Positions 34,178 to 45,366 of a DNA stretch of 64,000 nucleotides are shown one piece after another (position 1 is the stretch's first letter; every line of letters starts with the position of its first letter). The DNA comes from Euleptes europaea (Eukaryota; Chordata; Lepidosauria; Squamata; Sphaerodactylidae): the NCBI RefSeq assembly GCF_029931775.1, contig NC_079314.1, forward strand, positions 76,313,879 through 76,377,878, given 5' to 3'. Made by a program: the position numbers and the translations under genes. The notes below the pieces were generated by a model that saw nothing but the letters and a program-made list of their open reading frames with translations, was not told the DNA's origin and ran no database searches.

Positions 34178-34627
34178 CATCATATTCCCTATTACTGTGT
34201 ATGGGTGTGAAAGCTGGGCAATGAAGAAAGCTGACAGGAAGAAAGTAGACTCCTTTGAAATGTGGTGTTGAAGGAGAGTGTTATGGATACTGTGGACTGC
34301 CAAACAACAACAACAAATCAGTGGGTTATAGATCAAATCAAGCCTGAACTGACCCTAGAAGCTAAAATGACTAAGCTGAGGCTATCATATTTTGGTCACG
34401 TCATGAAACGACAAGAGTCACTGGAAAAGACAGTCATGCTAGGAAAAGTTGAGGGCAGTAGGAAAAGAGGAAGACCCAACAAGAGATGGACTGACTCAAT
34501 AAAGGAAGCCACAGCCCTCAGTTTGCAAGACCTGAGCAAGGCTGTCAAAGATAGGACATTTTGGAGGACATTGATTCACAGGGTCGCCATAAGTAGGAAG
34601 TGACTTGACGGCACTTAACACACACAC
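34178..34627 (+). mobile_element. RTE-BovB 3' end with perfect 11-bp target duplication
   Basis: The sequence contains the same C-terminal coding block as 4697-5335: CESWAMKKADRKKVDSFEMW, then 'YFGHVMKRQESLEKTVMLGK', then 'GSRKRGRPNKRW'. It ends in an AC-repeat tail. The flanks AATAGGGTTGC at 34167-34177 and 34628-34638 are identical, an 11-bp target duplication as expected of target-primed LINE insertion. 5'-truncated; one or more frame breaks near the left end. Confidence 0.93.
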
Positions 34628-34638
34628 AATAGGGTTGC

Positions 34639-34848
34639 ACTGTACAAAATGGTTCTCAAACTGACTTGGATAAATGATTGGGATTGTGGTCTATACTGCT
34701 GCACATTTGCTGTCCCATGGCTAATGGGCTTGGGGGTAGGGAGAATCATGGATTAACATTTCTTAACTGATATAAATAACATTAACACATTTTGTAGGAA
34801 AATAACAATTTTGTTTATTGGAATAACATGGCCACAACTAATTGGTTG
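34639..34848. other. Short gene-less linker
   Basis: No element recognised. Confidence 0.4.
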
Positions 34849-34849
34849 G

Positions 34850-36130
34850 CTAACAGTGATAACCACGCAAAGGTGAAGCATGGGAGGCTGGCTTGGGACA
34901 TCAGCCAGCCCAGTGCGAACTGATGTGAGCACGTGCCCCCAGCGAGCCTGCTGGGAGCAGCAGAAGATGACGGTGTAGGGAAAGTACCAGGGATTGTGCC
35001 ACTTGATATTCCCCCGTCACTTGGGTAGAGGCAAACCTTGCCACCCCGATACGGTAACTGAACACCTGTTGCGTACAGGCAGGTCTGAGTCTCTGTTTTC
35101 CACACAGCAACGTATCAATGCTGAAGGAAGCAGAGCCTGACGTGTATTTTACTCTTGCCGGGAGGGGCCGGCAGCTCTTTAATAAGGACAGGAACAGTAT
35201 ACTCACAATACAGGAACAAGATCACAGACAGATACAAGCTCCTCGCCCTTAAGGTCTTGGCTGCAGGCACGGCTTTCTTCCAAGTTCAACACCACGGCAA
35301 ACCGGACTCCTAAATGAAGCTTCTCAAGATAAGAGACAGGCGGCATGCAATAACATTTGCTCCCACGAGGCACTTAACGGTCAGTCTTGCTTATATTGCC
35401 TTTGTGACTCTCCAGGTGTTTCAACTGTCGGCTTCAGACTCTGATTCCTCCTGCGCCAACTTACGTCTTTTGTCCAAAAGCCGGGCCGACTTTCTCCTTT
35501 GCTGCAATGCCATTCTACCTTTTACTCTTCTTCTCTCCACTGGTGGAGGAGACCCTGAAGGTGAAAGGCTTTCTCTTCCCTGTTCTCTTGTTTCAGCCGG
35601 CTGATCTTCTGGCTCAGAGGCCCCGTCTTGCTGTTCCGGTGTTATCTCTTCAGAGGGAGTGAGGGCTTGTTCTGCCGCCTCTTCTTCTGAAGAGTAATTC
35701 TCAGGCTGACTCACGACAACACCCGTGCCTCCCCCAAAACCCCTTATCGGGGTCCCCCAGGTGGGAGAAGGGGCACGCAGGCCGCTTCCCCCTGGCAAAA
35801 TCAATCCAGCCCCCATGCGCAACCCCCCATAGTTGTGACAAAGTAAACTGACAGTCAGCTAATAGGGAGGGAGGGACAAAGCCGAAGACTGACTGAGCAG
35901 CGTGTGGGGCGAGCTCCGATTTTATGCAGAGCAGGAGGACCTGAGTGGGAACTCCTCCTCCTGCCCGCAACTACCGCCCGTCCCAGGAGCCCCCGCCCAG
36001 AACCTGATTGGCTCGTTTGACCCTTTTGACCATCCCCTGATTGGCTGGGAGCTGAGTTGGCCCCAGGTCCAATCAGTTAGACGGGAGAAGGAGCCCCGTG
36101 GCTCAGTTGAGCCGTGGAGCCGGCTCTGCT
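34850..36130 (-). mobile_element. Possible LTR-type retroelement fossil (antisense), uncertain
   Basis: On the minus strand, a promoter-like block with several CCAAT motifs and a TATA-like GCATAAAATC (35900-36080) leads to a 133-residue acidic, Pro-rich frame (35421-35822). A region with a second TATA-like TATAAGC (near 35390) and an ATTAAA signal (near 35178) follows. A TG...CA-like pair of ends is compatible with a long terminal repeat (about 35067-35838). It looks like a broken fossil of some LTR kin; no gag or pol domain is recognised and the family is unassigned. Confidence 0.35.
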
Positions 36131-37970
36131 GCCCCTCGCCCCTGCTCAGGACACCAAATCTGGCTCTGGGTAAGTGCCCAGAACCAATGGCCTCTTATAG
36201 GATCATATTATGTAATAATTATTCAGTTCTTTCTGGTGGTTCCAAACCTCAAAAATCCTAATGCTTTGGTTATTAAGTGTCCCATTTTGTTGATTGTACT
36301 GACTCACTATGTGTAATCCACCTTGACTCTTTGTGAGAAAGGTGCACTATAACTGACATAAGGGCAAGTGTTAATTATTTTTTTTACCAAAGGTGGAAAA
36401 TATATCCCTGGAGCTATTAAAGTTTTTAATCTAAAATTTACTCCAATTATTCTTTTTGGTTCTGCTATTCGGATAACTGCTGTTAATGAGTCTGTAGATT
36501 GTCCTCTGCTTAAGTTTTTACAGAGGCTGTTAAATGCCACTTGGTGCATTGCTGGTATTTAGTCAAATGTCTCTTGAAGTGAAGGCATGATTGTTTTCCT
36601 TTAAGCTACAATTTAGGCTGGGTTTTTTTTTAGCACTGAGGGATATCTAGTTTTTTAAAAAAAAATTTTTTTTGACTTGTATAGATCCTTATGGCAAAAA
36701 ATTTTGGTGAGAAATTGTCCTTGATGGGCATATTGTTGGTTATGATAAAGGATCTTGGGAAAGCAGAGGCTTTCTCTGAAATAAAAAGGCATTTTAAAGA
36801 GATTATTTTAGCATGTCATTTCGTGCTCGTCACGTTTGCTCATCTCAGCTCTTTGGAATTCCTCCTCCACATTGCTTGCCTGTTTATACCTATATGGTGA
36901 GCAGTTATATTGGGGCAGAAATTAACACTCTTGTTACAATTTATTTATTTTGAGCCATCAGCAGAACAGACTAATGTAAACTGCTTGGAGATGTAATTAA
37001 ACTAGAGGTAATTGCAGCACCTTCTGAGTGGCAAAAATAAATGGTAACAATAGCTCAAGCAAATAAAACGGCAAGTCTCAAGAAGACAAAAGAAGTTCAC
37101 AAATGAATTGTTAATCTAGACCTGCAGCAATATGTTGGCAAAATTGAACTGCAATCATAGCGTTTTTTGTTTTTTTGTTTTTAAGTGAAAACATTGGAGA
37201 GAAAGAAAATTGAAGAAAAATTTCATGGAAATTATAGACTTTTATTTATTTTTAAAGACCCTTTTATAAGGCATCATCACGAGTGAGCAGCAAATACTTT
37301 CCTCTTTAAAGTGCTTGTGAGAGCTGCAAGAAATAATCTTTAAGTGCAGACTGTAGAAGCCTGTCTCTACACTGACCTTTACTAGCTTTTAAAAATGGGG
37401 TGTTTAATTGCCTGAAATGTTAAAGTGCTTTTGGTGGCAATCTCTGTCATGGTACCATTGACCTGCTTGGTACATTCAACACCTTTGCCCTAGTCTGTGC
37501 CATTTTCCTGTAACCTTCTGAGCAAACTGCAAGATGTGAGTTCTGACCTATAGAGGCCTAAGGCATTTAGGCCCTATCTACACTAAGAAACATCTCTTTC
37601 CTTGCATCTCATAACTGAGAGCAACCTCTTAATAATTTCATCAAAAGGCAGCGGCTTTGCAAAAAACATAATTTTCCCCTTTTTGTCTCTATAGGCTAGC
37701 ATTTGGAGTTAAGCCAATTTTATTTTTTACTATGAGCTTTTTAAAAATTTTCTTGCTTAAACCTGTTTACATGCCTTGTTACTTTGACACAGGGCCAGAA
37801 ACAAGTGTGACTGGATCAATAATATTGGTGTGTTGATAATCAGGGGCAATAACCTGTAAAAAGCAGTTGCTGGTATAGGAGAAATTGTAGTCATAATTAA
37901 GATCAGAGTCAGGTGACAGGAGGATAAAAACCAACGCTGTATACTGCCTTGAGTGTATTGGAAAAAAGGG
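36131..37970. other. Gene-less; LINE tail and repeat-poor block
   Basis: The part at 36280-36350 ('atgtgtaatccaccttgact...gaaaggtgcactataa') resembles a CR1-group tail. The part at 36960-37470 is repeat-poor with TAATTA-like motifs (see findings). Confidence 0.45.
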
Positions 37971-38160
37971 TAGGGTTGCCAGGTTCCTCTTCACCACCGG
38001 TGGGAGGTTTTTGGGGCAGAGCCTGAAGAGGGTGGGGTTTGGGGAGGGGAGGGACTTCAATGTCCTAGAGTCCAATTGCTAAAGTGGACATTTTCTCCAG
38101 CTCGAGATCAGTTGTAATAGCAGGAGATCTCCAGCTATTACCTGGAGGTTGGCAACCCGA
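37971..38160 (+). mobile_element. Family M hAT-type MITE, copy 4
   Basis: It starts TAGGGTTGCCAGG and ends GGCAACCCGA. The flanks AAAAAGGG (37963-37970) and AAGAAGGG (38161-38168) match at 7 of 8 positions. Internally it has a short deletion after 'cattttctccag' compared with copy 1. Confidence 0.9.
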
Positions 38161-38296
38161 AAGAAGGGGTAAAAATACAATAGAGAGCCCAAACAAGCCA
38201 CCTGGGGTGACACAATAGAAGGGCATCACCATGCCAGAGGCATCATACATGTCTTCTGCATAATTGTTTCTTGTCTTCTGGTATATCTCCTTTCAA
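38161..38296. other. Short gap between MITE copies 4 and 5
   Basis: No element recognised. Confidence 0.4.
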
Positions 38297-38514
38297 TAGA
38301 GTTGCCAGCTCTGGGTGGGGAAATACCTAGAGATTTTGGGGGTGGAGCCTGGGGAGAGTGGAGTTTGGGGAGGAGAGGGACTTCAGCAGGATACAATGCC
38401 ATACAGTCCACCCTCTAAAGCAGCCATTTTCTCCAGAGGAACTGATTTGTATTGCCTGGCAATCAATTTAATAGCAGGAGATCTCCAGGCCCCACCTGGA
38501 AGTTGGCAACTCTA
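38297..38514 (+). mobile_element. Family M hAT-type MITE, copy 5
   Basis: It starts TAGAGTTGCCAG and ends TTGGCAACTCTA; the core block 'gtggagcctggggagagtgg' and 'ccattttctccagaggaact' matches copy 1. The left half has an alternate 'gggtggggaaatacctagag' segment, shared with copy 6, so there are two subfamilies. The hexamer TTTCAA lies immediately outside both ends (38291-38296, 38515-38520). Confidence 0.85.
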
Positions 38515-39330
38515 TTTCAACACAAATTAAGAGTGAGCCCCAGAATCCTGTGCGACATCACAGTGAGTTCTAGTGTACACTCTTGGTTTGCATGGCCATG
38601 TTTGCAAACCACCCTTAGCCAGCCCAGGTTAAGTACATTGCCTTGAGACATCTTTCTTTGCATGGCAAATGTACTTTGCAAAGCAACAATTGTGTGTGGA
38701 AGGGTATTTTGGCTCATATTTCCTTAATCAAGGATAGCTTCAAACAATAGCTACAGGGGGAAAAACAGCCATATTCTATCATTACTGTGAGTCTGCCCTG
38801 CTCTGTATTTGCTAAAATTAGATTAAGCTCTGAGGCTATAAAACAATGGTGATCATAGGCTTGTTCAATCATTATTAAAATATCCATGATTCTGCTGTAG
38901 GAGATTAATGTATGGATGTATTATTCAGTGTTCTTTATTAAGTCTGTAATTAATGCATTCAAACAGCATAGGGCTAGATGACCCATTTTGTAAAGTCTGA
39001 ATAATTAGATTTCAGGTAGTTGTTCGGATTAGTACTATACACGAGAAGATTTAGAATTTTTGCCAGGGGATGGACAGATTCTATATCCCTTTTTCAAGAA
39101 GCATAAAAGCTATCACATGAGAAGAATAGGCATGTTATTTTACATTTTAGTAAACACCAGCTGGAATCTTCAGAGGGTGCTGTTTAAATCAGATTTAGGC
39201 TGCCTGAAGCAAAATCTCTGTTTATTTTCTTATTTGATTTGACTTGACTGGGCTCTGTTTTCATTAACATTTTCTGTTTTGACCTTTGGAATTGGAGAAC
39301 TGTGCCCAAGAAATATTCTACAAATATGAT

Positions 39331-39332
<2 letters not shown>
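38515..39332. other. Gene-less; repeat-poor AT-rich block at 38750-39060
   Basis: No repeat motif from about 38750 to 39060; contains several TAATTAAT-type motifs. Confidence 0.45.

Positions 39333-39393
<61 letters not shown>
39333..39393. repeat. (TA)n microsatellite
   Basis: About 30 uninterrupted TA units. Confidence 0.98.
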
Positions 39394-39397
<4 letters not shown>

Positions 39398-39645
39398 CAC
39401 GTGAACATTGCTAGTGCAAAAAAGAGGTACTTTTGATATAACTGGCTCCTGCACAGTTGCCCTGCTTTCCTCTTTCAAATATGTTTGAGCACAATCAGTA
39501 ATTGGCTTCTTCAATTCAGTAATCTGCCTTCATGGCACTAGGTAGCCAATCAGATGCAGCATTCTGAACTCTTCACTGATGGTCAGATGTCTTTATGGCA
39601 GAATGGTGAATTAGCTTATACCTGTTAACTGGCTTTTTTTATTCA
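39394..39645. other. Short gene-less linker
   Basis: No element recognised between the TA array and the hAT copy. Confidence 0.4.
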
Positions 39646-39653
39646 TTCTAGTC

Positions 39654-39981
39654 CAGGGGTCCCCAACCTTTTTGAGCCTGAAGGCACTATTGGAATTCTG
39701 GCACAGCATGGTGAGTGCAACAACAAAATGGCTGCTGCAGGAGGTGGAGCCAGCCACAAAATGATTGCCACAACTTAACTTCACTGACATAGTGAAGATT
39801 CTTGTGCTGTGGTGGCAGCTGCTGCCAAATCAACATTAAAAAAAATCTGCACAGCCAATCAGAAGCCTTCCTGGGCAAAAGCCCTACCTGGCCTCGCCGA
39901 CTTCCTAAAAACACTTGGCGGGCACCAGAAAAGGTGTCATCAGATGCCATGGCACCTGTGAGACCACAATGGGGACCCCTG
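39654..39981. mobile_element. hAT element, CAGGGGTCCCC family, copy 2
   Basis: It starts CAGGGGTCCCCAACC and ends GGGGACCCCTG. The flanks TTCTAGTC (39646-39653) and TACTAGTC (39982-39989) match at 7 of 8 positions. It shares internal segments with copy 1 at 19441. Non-coding. Confidence 0.9.
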
Positions 39982-39989
39982 TACTAGTC

Positions 39990-41100
39990 AGTGACTCAAA
40001 AGTATTCTTTCCAGAGTTCACATTGGAATTGCAGACAAATAATGGATGTGTAATTAATAAACTCTCAAGATTGTTGTAAAAAAAGAGCAATTATTGGGCA
40101 ATCAAGAGTTTTACAGATCTCGCTAGTTGTAGTGTGATAGTAGGAGAAAAAGACACCACTGTACTACTATCAGGAGATTAGGAAATCAGTACAGGGGCGA
40201 CAAAATTGTACAATAACGATTACTGTTAAGTGCAACCAATGTTTATCCTATGGTGTCTAAATACAACTATACATATAAACATACAGTGTTATGTACAAGC
40301 ATACAAAAATAACAAGCACAACCAAACAAGTCCACATGGATAGTGACACAGACAATAACAAAATTCACAAAAATGCAAGGTCTTTAGCAAGGTGCTGCAT
40401 TCTTCTATAAGTCCCATGCAGGTAAGTGTGCAATTCTAGCAGAAATACCAATTTTAGAGGAGTAACTTGATGGAGGATATGGCCGTTTCAAATTCTTATG
40501 GGTAGAGTCCTTCATATAGATTCCTCTTATATTGCACATCTTAAAGATTAAATTTCAAAATGCTGGATGCATGTTAGTTCCCACGAAGTTGTAGTGTGAT
40601 GGCAGATCCATCTACAGATCAATCTACAGATCAATCTACAAAAATTATTTTTGCCTTGTCCTGGGCCAGCACTCATTCACCAAGGCTATGATATTTACTG
40701 ATTAATGGGTATGTGGAAAAATTGTTCTACAGTACTCTCATTACAGCTTAGAGAGAACATCTCATTCACGGCAACCTTGAAATGCTAATGGCCTATGAAT
40801 AGATTCTTGGCCATTTCCAAAACAAGGCAGTGAGCCATCAGACAAAGTAGATACCTAATCCCATCATGCATAATAAAATAGGTGGTCCCAGAGAGAGCCT
40901 TGACTTGTCCAGTGTCTGGCCATCAGATCATTAATCAGCGACTCTGTGATTAATCACTATTCCCTTAGCCACAAACAGAATCTGTCACATTAGTATTTCC
41001 CAAACTAAGTTTCCCATTTTGGACTCACTGGCTCTGTGATTCAATTTAAATTATTTTAATTAGCAGAACAGAGCCTCATATTACAGAACAAGCCAAGACT
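39990..41100. other. Gene-less; A-rich block with short tandem repeat
   Basis: A 12-bp unit ATCTACAGATCA is tandem at about 40609-40640. The block at 40120-40600 has 'gttgtagtgtgat' at both 40124 and 40590, suggesting an unassigned repeat with terminal direct repeats. Confidence 0.4.
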
Positions 41101-42100
41101 CTCTAAGTACACCCTTCCTTGCCTGGAAACCACACCTCTTTAACTTTGTTTGGAACTTTTGATCCCAATCTGCCCCTTCCTTTTAGGATGGTCACACACC
41201 TTGCCCTTCCCTTTTCAAACACGGAAAGAAAAAGTAAAATCTTTGCTCTCAGCAGCATGCAACTGGGGACAGAATCCTTCTCCAAATGAAGCTTCTTGGT
41301 TGTCTCTTTCATTCCTATGTGCACTTTTGACTGTCTCTGAAACGCTGATGCTTGTGTAGCTATGGAAAGTCTTGTTGAAATACAAAACATGTCCCTGCTT
41401 TGCTTCCCATTTTAGAATGTTTGATGCCTGGTTGCTTGGACACCTGTTTTAGGACTCAGTCCTCTGTTTGGGACCTGCATGATTGATAGCTATAGCAGTC
41501 TCTGCTTTCTCTCTTGGGCCCCTCTTGTGTCTCCTCCTGAGTGGAGTGAGTTGCACACTGTTTGGATACATGGAGTGACTCCTTCTTTAAGTGGTCTCCT
41601 TCTAGTATTGAGTACTATGTTACTCAATAAAATTTATTTCTGTTTTTACCCTGTCAGAATCTTACTGTGGCTTCCAAGCTTATAGCAGCACCTTGCGCCT
41701 GAATAATAGGCTTCTTGTTACTATAGTTTGGGTCACTACCTTGATGTTAGAGTTCCTCTAATAAACTGGCTACTGAGCCAAAACAACATGTCCTAAGAAA
41801 AAAGAAGTGGAAGAAAAGCAGTGGAAGAAAAAAATCTCATTATTCTCAGGCTATTTTGCTGTTGATCTAGGCTTGAAGTAGAAGGTTTGCCACATGTTTC
41901 TAGAATACTATTGTCTTGACCGCACATGGTAGCAGCAACAACATTTCTGTGTGGAGAGAGCACCATAGCTGAGATGCCACAACAGAAAGCAACCTGTCTC
42001 TGGTGCTTGCCCACCTGAAGTTTGGAGCACTCAGAGGAGGGCTTCTGAAGCTGAATTCCTTCAATGGGCAGATTCATATGAGACAAAGTAAAGGATAATA
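41101..42100. other. Gene-less; possible LTR remnant
   Basis: A stretch around 41570-41690 has a TTTAAG, then an AATAAA at 41626 and a following 'tgtcagaatcttactgtg' segment. This resembles the R/U5 region of a retroviral-type LTR, but no second copy or target duplication confirms it. The rest is unrecognised. Confidence 0.35.
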
Positions 42101-42400
42101 CTCTGATTCCCTTTGGGGCAGGGATTGGCAGTCCCCATCACTCATGCTGGATAGCAGTGTACCGGACCATTTTTGTCAGCAAGCAAACGTTCCTGAGGGA
42201 GTGGGTCAGAGGCGAGCCCTGAACTGCTGGCAATACTGTTGGGACTCCAAAGTGTTGGCTCCAAAGTGTGTCTGGTCTTCTTAAACCCTGTGGTATTTCT
42301 AGCATTCAGGGCTTTATAGGTAATTATCAGCACTTTGTACCTGGAAGCCAATTGATAGCCTGTAGGTCTTTCAAAGATCATAAGATGTGTATCCTATATC
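42101..42400 (-). mobile_element. LINE-like remnant, antisense (uncertain clade)
   Basis: The minus frame 42142-42381 reads 'GYQLASRYKVLIITYKALNA', resembling the 'RIQFKVLLLTYKALN' segment of L2-group proteins. Plus-strand wording 'gggctttataggtaattatcagcactttgtacctggaagcc' parallels the L2-like segment at 21050. Degraded. Confidence 0.45.
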
Positions 42401-43359
42401 TCATTGCAGCAAGCAATCTTTCTGCTGTGTGTTACACTAATGGAAGCTTCTGAACAGTCCAGGGATAACCAAGGGTGGAAGAATAAAACGATAGGTTCCT
42501 CACAGCATAGATAGTCAAGGTGATCAGTTTCAGTTGTGCTCGCACTGCATTTTTGGCTATAATGGAGGAACATTGGCGCAAGATACATGAAAGGAGAAGA
42601 CATATACATTAGGCTGTGTACAAATGATGCTTTGATATGCTTGCCTTATATAATGTGTATTCTTCTCACATAGTTCTCTTTCTACTGGATTCAGCTTCAA
42701 GTGAGAGGGTCAATGCTATTTCAGTGCAAAGGAGGCCACAAGTAAGAATGAATTCCTGTAGTGTTCAGTTAGTGTTCTGAGAGTCAGTGATCTCTTTGTC
42801 TTGGTGGACTAGCAACATGGCCTGTAAGACTAACATTTTGATTTGAGAACGATACTTCCATTTGTAAATGAAAAACTTGCTTCCATTTGGCTTTAAGTGA
42901 ATTGTTGCAGGCCCATTTGGCTTAGTTCCTTGGAACACATACATTTCTCTTCAGATCGCATTAAAGCTGTGCACAATGAACGCTGGGCAAAAAACTTATT
43001 GTAAATTTCCAAACTCTCACAGGAAAAGCTGAAAGCAAAGCTTCAAATTAAGGTCTAAATTATACAGAGGGATTTTTAAAAAAAAATCTGAACCACTAAA
43101 CCTTAAAGAAACTTAAATAGTCTTTATCAGTGTAGCATGAAGTTTGTCAGTGGAACGCCTTTGTTAGAAATAAACCTGTATGCAGAATGTATTTAAAAGC
43201 CTGGAGCCTGGAGCTTTTAATGTAGTCCTGTGGTTCTTCTTTTCCTCTCCTCCATTGTATCTTTTTTAAAAAAAAAACCTCTGGATCTGGTCAGTTTATG
43301 GTGGGTAATTTCCTCCAGTCTAAGGAGCCCTCCACTGATTCAAAAGACTCATCTACCGG
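42401..43359. other. Gene-less stretch, nothing recognised
   Basis: AT-rich with no family motif. Confidence 0.4.
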
Positions 43360-43567
43360 TAGGGTTGCCAGTTGCAGGTTGGGAAATATCTGGAAATTTT
43401 TGGGGCGGAGCCTGAGGAGGGCAGGGTCTGGGAAGGGAAGGGACTTCAATGCCATAGAGTTCAATTGCCAAAGCATCCTTTTTCTCCAGGTGAATTGATC
43501 TCTATGGGCTGGAGATCAGTTGTAATTGCGGGAGATCTCTAGGTACTACCTGGAGGTTGGCAACCCA
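43360..43567 (+). mobile_element. Family M hAT-type MITE, copy 6
   Basis: It starts TAGGGTTGCCAG and ends GGTTGGCAACCCA, sharing the alternate left half with copy 5. Target flanks TCTACCGG and TCTACTTT agree at 5 of 8 positions only. It abuts the SINE fragment that follows. Confidence 0.85.
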
Positions 43568-43690
43568 ATCTACTTTAATCTGGAGAACCGGGTTTGATTC
43601 CCCACTCCTCCACATGAGCAGTGGACACTAATCTGGTGAACCGGGTTGGTTCCCCCACTCCTACACTCGAAGCCAGCTGGGTGCTTTTAG
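43568..43690 (+). mobile_element. tRNA-derived SINE fragment
   Basis: Internal part of the SINE at 9145: 'tctggagaaccgggtttgat', 'actaatctggtgaaccgggt', 'gaagccagctgggtg'. Both ends are missing. Confidence 0.8.
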
Positions 43691-44020
43691 GATTGTTCTG
43701 TAACTTAAACAAACTTTTTAAAAAACAGGCTGAGTTAAAAAGGTTGTGTGTCTGAATATTATGTGTTTTAATTCATTCTGAAATGTGTTTAATCACATTA
43801 ATCAGTTTAGCAGATCAGTTCAATTAAGGACATGATCCACTGTAACTGCTGACATCTAAATCCCTCAGTGGCAAGGGATACAAGGGGCAACCCATTGCCA
43901 GCAACGTATTGATCTATGCTAATGGTGATATGAAGGAATCCTGTGTACTTTATCTGATTTAGTCCTTGTTACTTCCAATATGGTAAACTAAGGTATTCCA
44001 TTTTATTTACTTGTTTCTGT
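43691..44020. other. Gene-less stretch, nothing recognised
   Basis: AT-rich linker before the TIR element. Confidence 0.4.
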
Positions 44021-44022
44021 TA

Positions 44023-44618
44023 CCGTATATACTCGCGTATAAGCCGAGTTTTTCAGCCCAAAAAAAGGGCTGAAAAAGCCCAACTCGGCTTATACGCAGG
44101 TCAATACGGTAGGGGGAGGGAGGAGGGAAACTTACCGCCGCCACCGCCAGCCTGCCCGCGCGCCTTCTCTGCAGGCCAGGAGCGGCCCACGCGGCCTCCT
44201 GGGCACAGGGAGGGGCCACCGCTGCCGCCTGCCCGCGTGCCTTCTCTGCGGGCCAGAAGCGGTCAGTGGGGCCTCCTGCGTGCAGGGAAGGGGCCGCCGC
44301 CGCCAGCCTGCCCGCGCACCTTCTCTGCGGGCCAGGAGCGGCCCACGCAGCCTCCTGGGCGCAGGGAGGGGCTGTCGCTGCCGCCTGCCCGCGTGCCTTC
44401 TCTGCGGGCCAGGAGCGGTCAGTGGGGCCTCCTGCGTGCAGGGAAGGGGCTGCCGCCGCCTGCCTGCCCGCCCGCCCACCTTAAGGTAAGCCTGCGGGGG
44501 GGGAGGGGCTGCATTCCCCCCTCAGCCTATACGCGGGTGCCTAATTTTTCCCCATTTTTGGGGTGAAATTAGGCACCTCGGCTTATACTCAGGTCGGCTT
44601 ATACCCGAGTATATTCGG
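44023..44618. mobile_element. TA-target TIR element with 78/156-bp higher-order repeat
   Basis: The ends CCGTATATACTCGCGTAT and ATACCCGAGTATATTCGG are inverted copies (with a GCCGAG/CTCGGC next to them). Each is flanked by TA (44021-44022, 44619-44620), as in Tc1/mariner. A strong hairpin 'tttttcagccc...gggctgaaaaa' sits near the left end. The interior is GC-rich and repeats: see the entry below. Frames across it are compositional. Confidence 0.82.
44150..44465. repeat. Higher-order GC-rich tandem repeat, 78-bp units in a 156-bp dimer
   Basis: The block CCTTCTCTGC occurs at 44163, 44240, 44319 and 44396, with spacings 77, 79 and 77. Units 1 and 3 carry 'agcggcccacgc', and units 2 and 4 carry a 'cggtcagtgggg' variant. 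Thus like units are 156 bp apart, an A-B-A-B pattern from duplication of a dimer. Confidence 0.9.
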
Positions 44619-44620
44619 TA

Positions 44621-45366
44621 TATGGAAAGTAGGTTTAATTTCCGTTATTCAGTAAAATATGAAAAATTTAAAAACAAAGGATATCTCTCACATCTCAACA
44701 TACTTTTCATACTTCACCAGGAAGTAATTTTTGTATAAAGAGTTTTCATTAAGCCAACCAGCAATTTCCACATGCTTCCAAAGGTCATCAATGGGGTTGG
44801 CTCATCCATGAGGTGAGGTGGTTGCCGCATGTGGCAGATTTTGGGGATAGAAAACTCCATCCATTTTGCCACCCAGCCCTTACCCCTATGTCACCTCTGC
44901 CCCCCTATTCAACTACTGGAGGAACTAATGCCTCTTACCTCCTCTCCCCAACTCTTGCTATATAGGCCATCCCAAAATCTGGTGAGATTCTTTACTCTCA
45001 TAAGCATTCAGCCACCATTTTGATGTCCCTGTTGTCTTTCTTGACTATTTTTCTCTTGTATATATGGCTGGTTTAAATAACAGGATCAGTGGAAAATTCC
45101 AGATGTTCCATCGTGTCTTTTACCTCTGTGTCCAGTTGACTGTGTGGTTAGAGCAGTGGTCTGCAACATATGAGAGGTGCTTCCCCCCCATAAACTATTG
45201 GAGATATAACAGGAATGCCTTATGTGACTATTCTATTGTGTGTTGCCTTGTTGCTATCCTAGTTCCCTTGCCATGCAAAAAGCTGCTTCTTGGGATATTC
45301 TCTCTCCCCCCCCCCACCCACCCAGGATCTGAACCCTTGTCTAAGGCTGGCCATAGGCGTTTTGTG
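44621..45366. other. Gene-less; candidate repeat at 44790-45015
   Basis: 'gaggtgaggtggttgccgcatgtggcagattttggg' resembles a GC-rich squamate repeat I recall; no termini are seen. Nothing else. Confidence 0.4.

Noticed and set aside
39332-39514. Frame ending in a Tyr-Ile run
   Set aside because: It translates the (TA)n microsatellite.
41101-41700. Solo LTR
   Set aside because: A polyadenylation-like AATAAA and TTTAAG are present, but no TG...CA ends or target duplication could be confirmed; mentioned only as a possibility.
44007-44566. Overlapping open frames with Arg/Ala/Gly-rich products
   Set aside because: GC-rich tandem repeat inside a TIR transposon, open in several frames on both strands; no domain.
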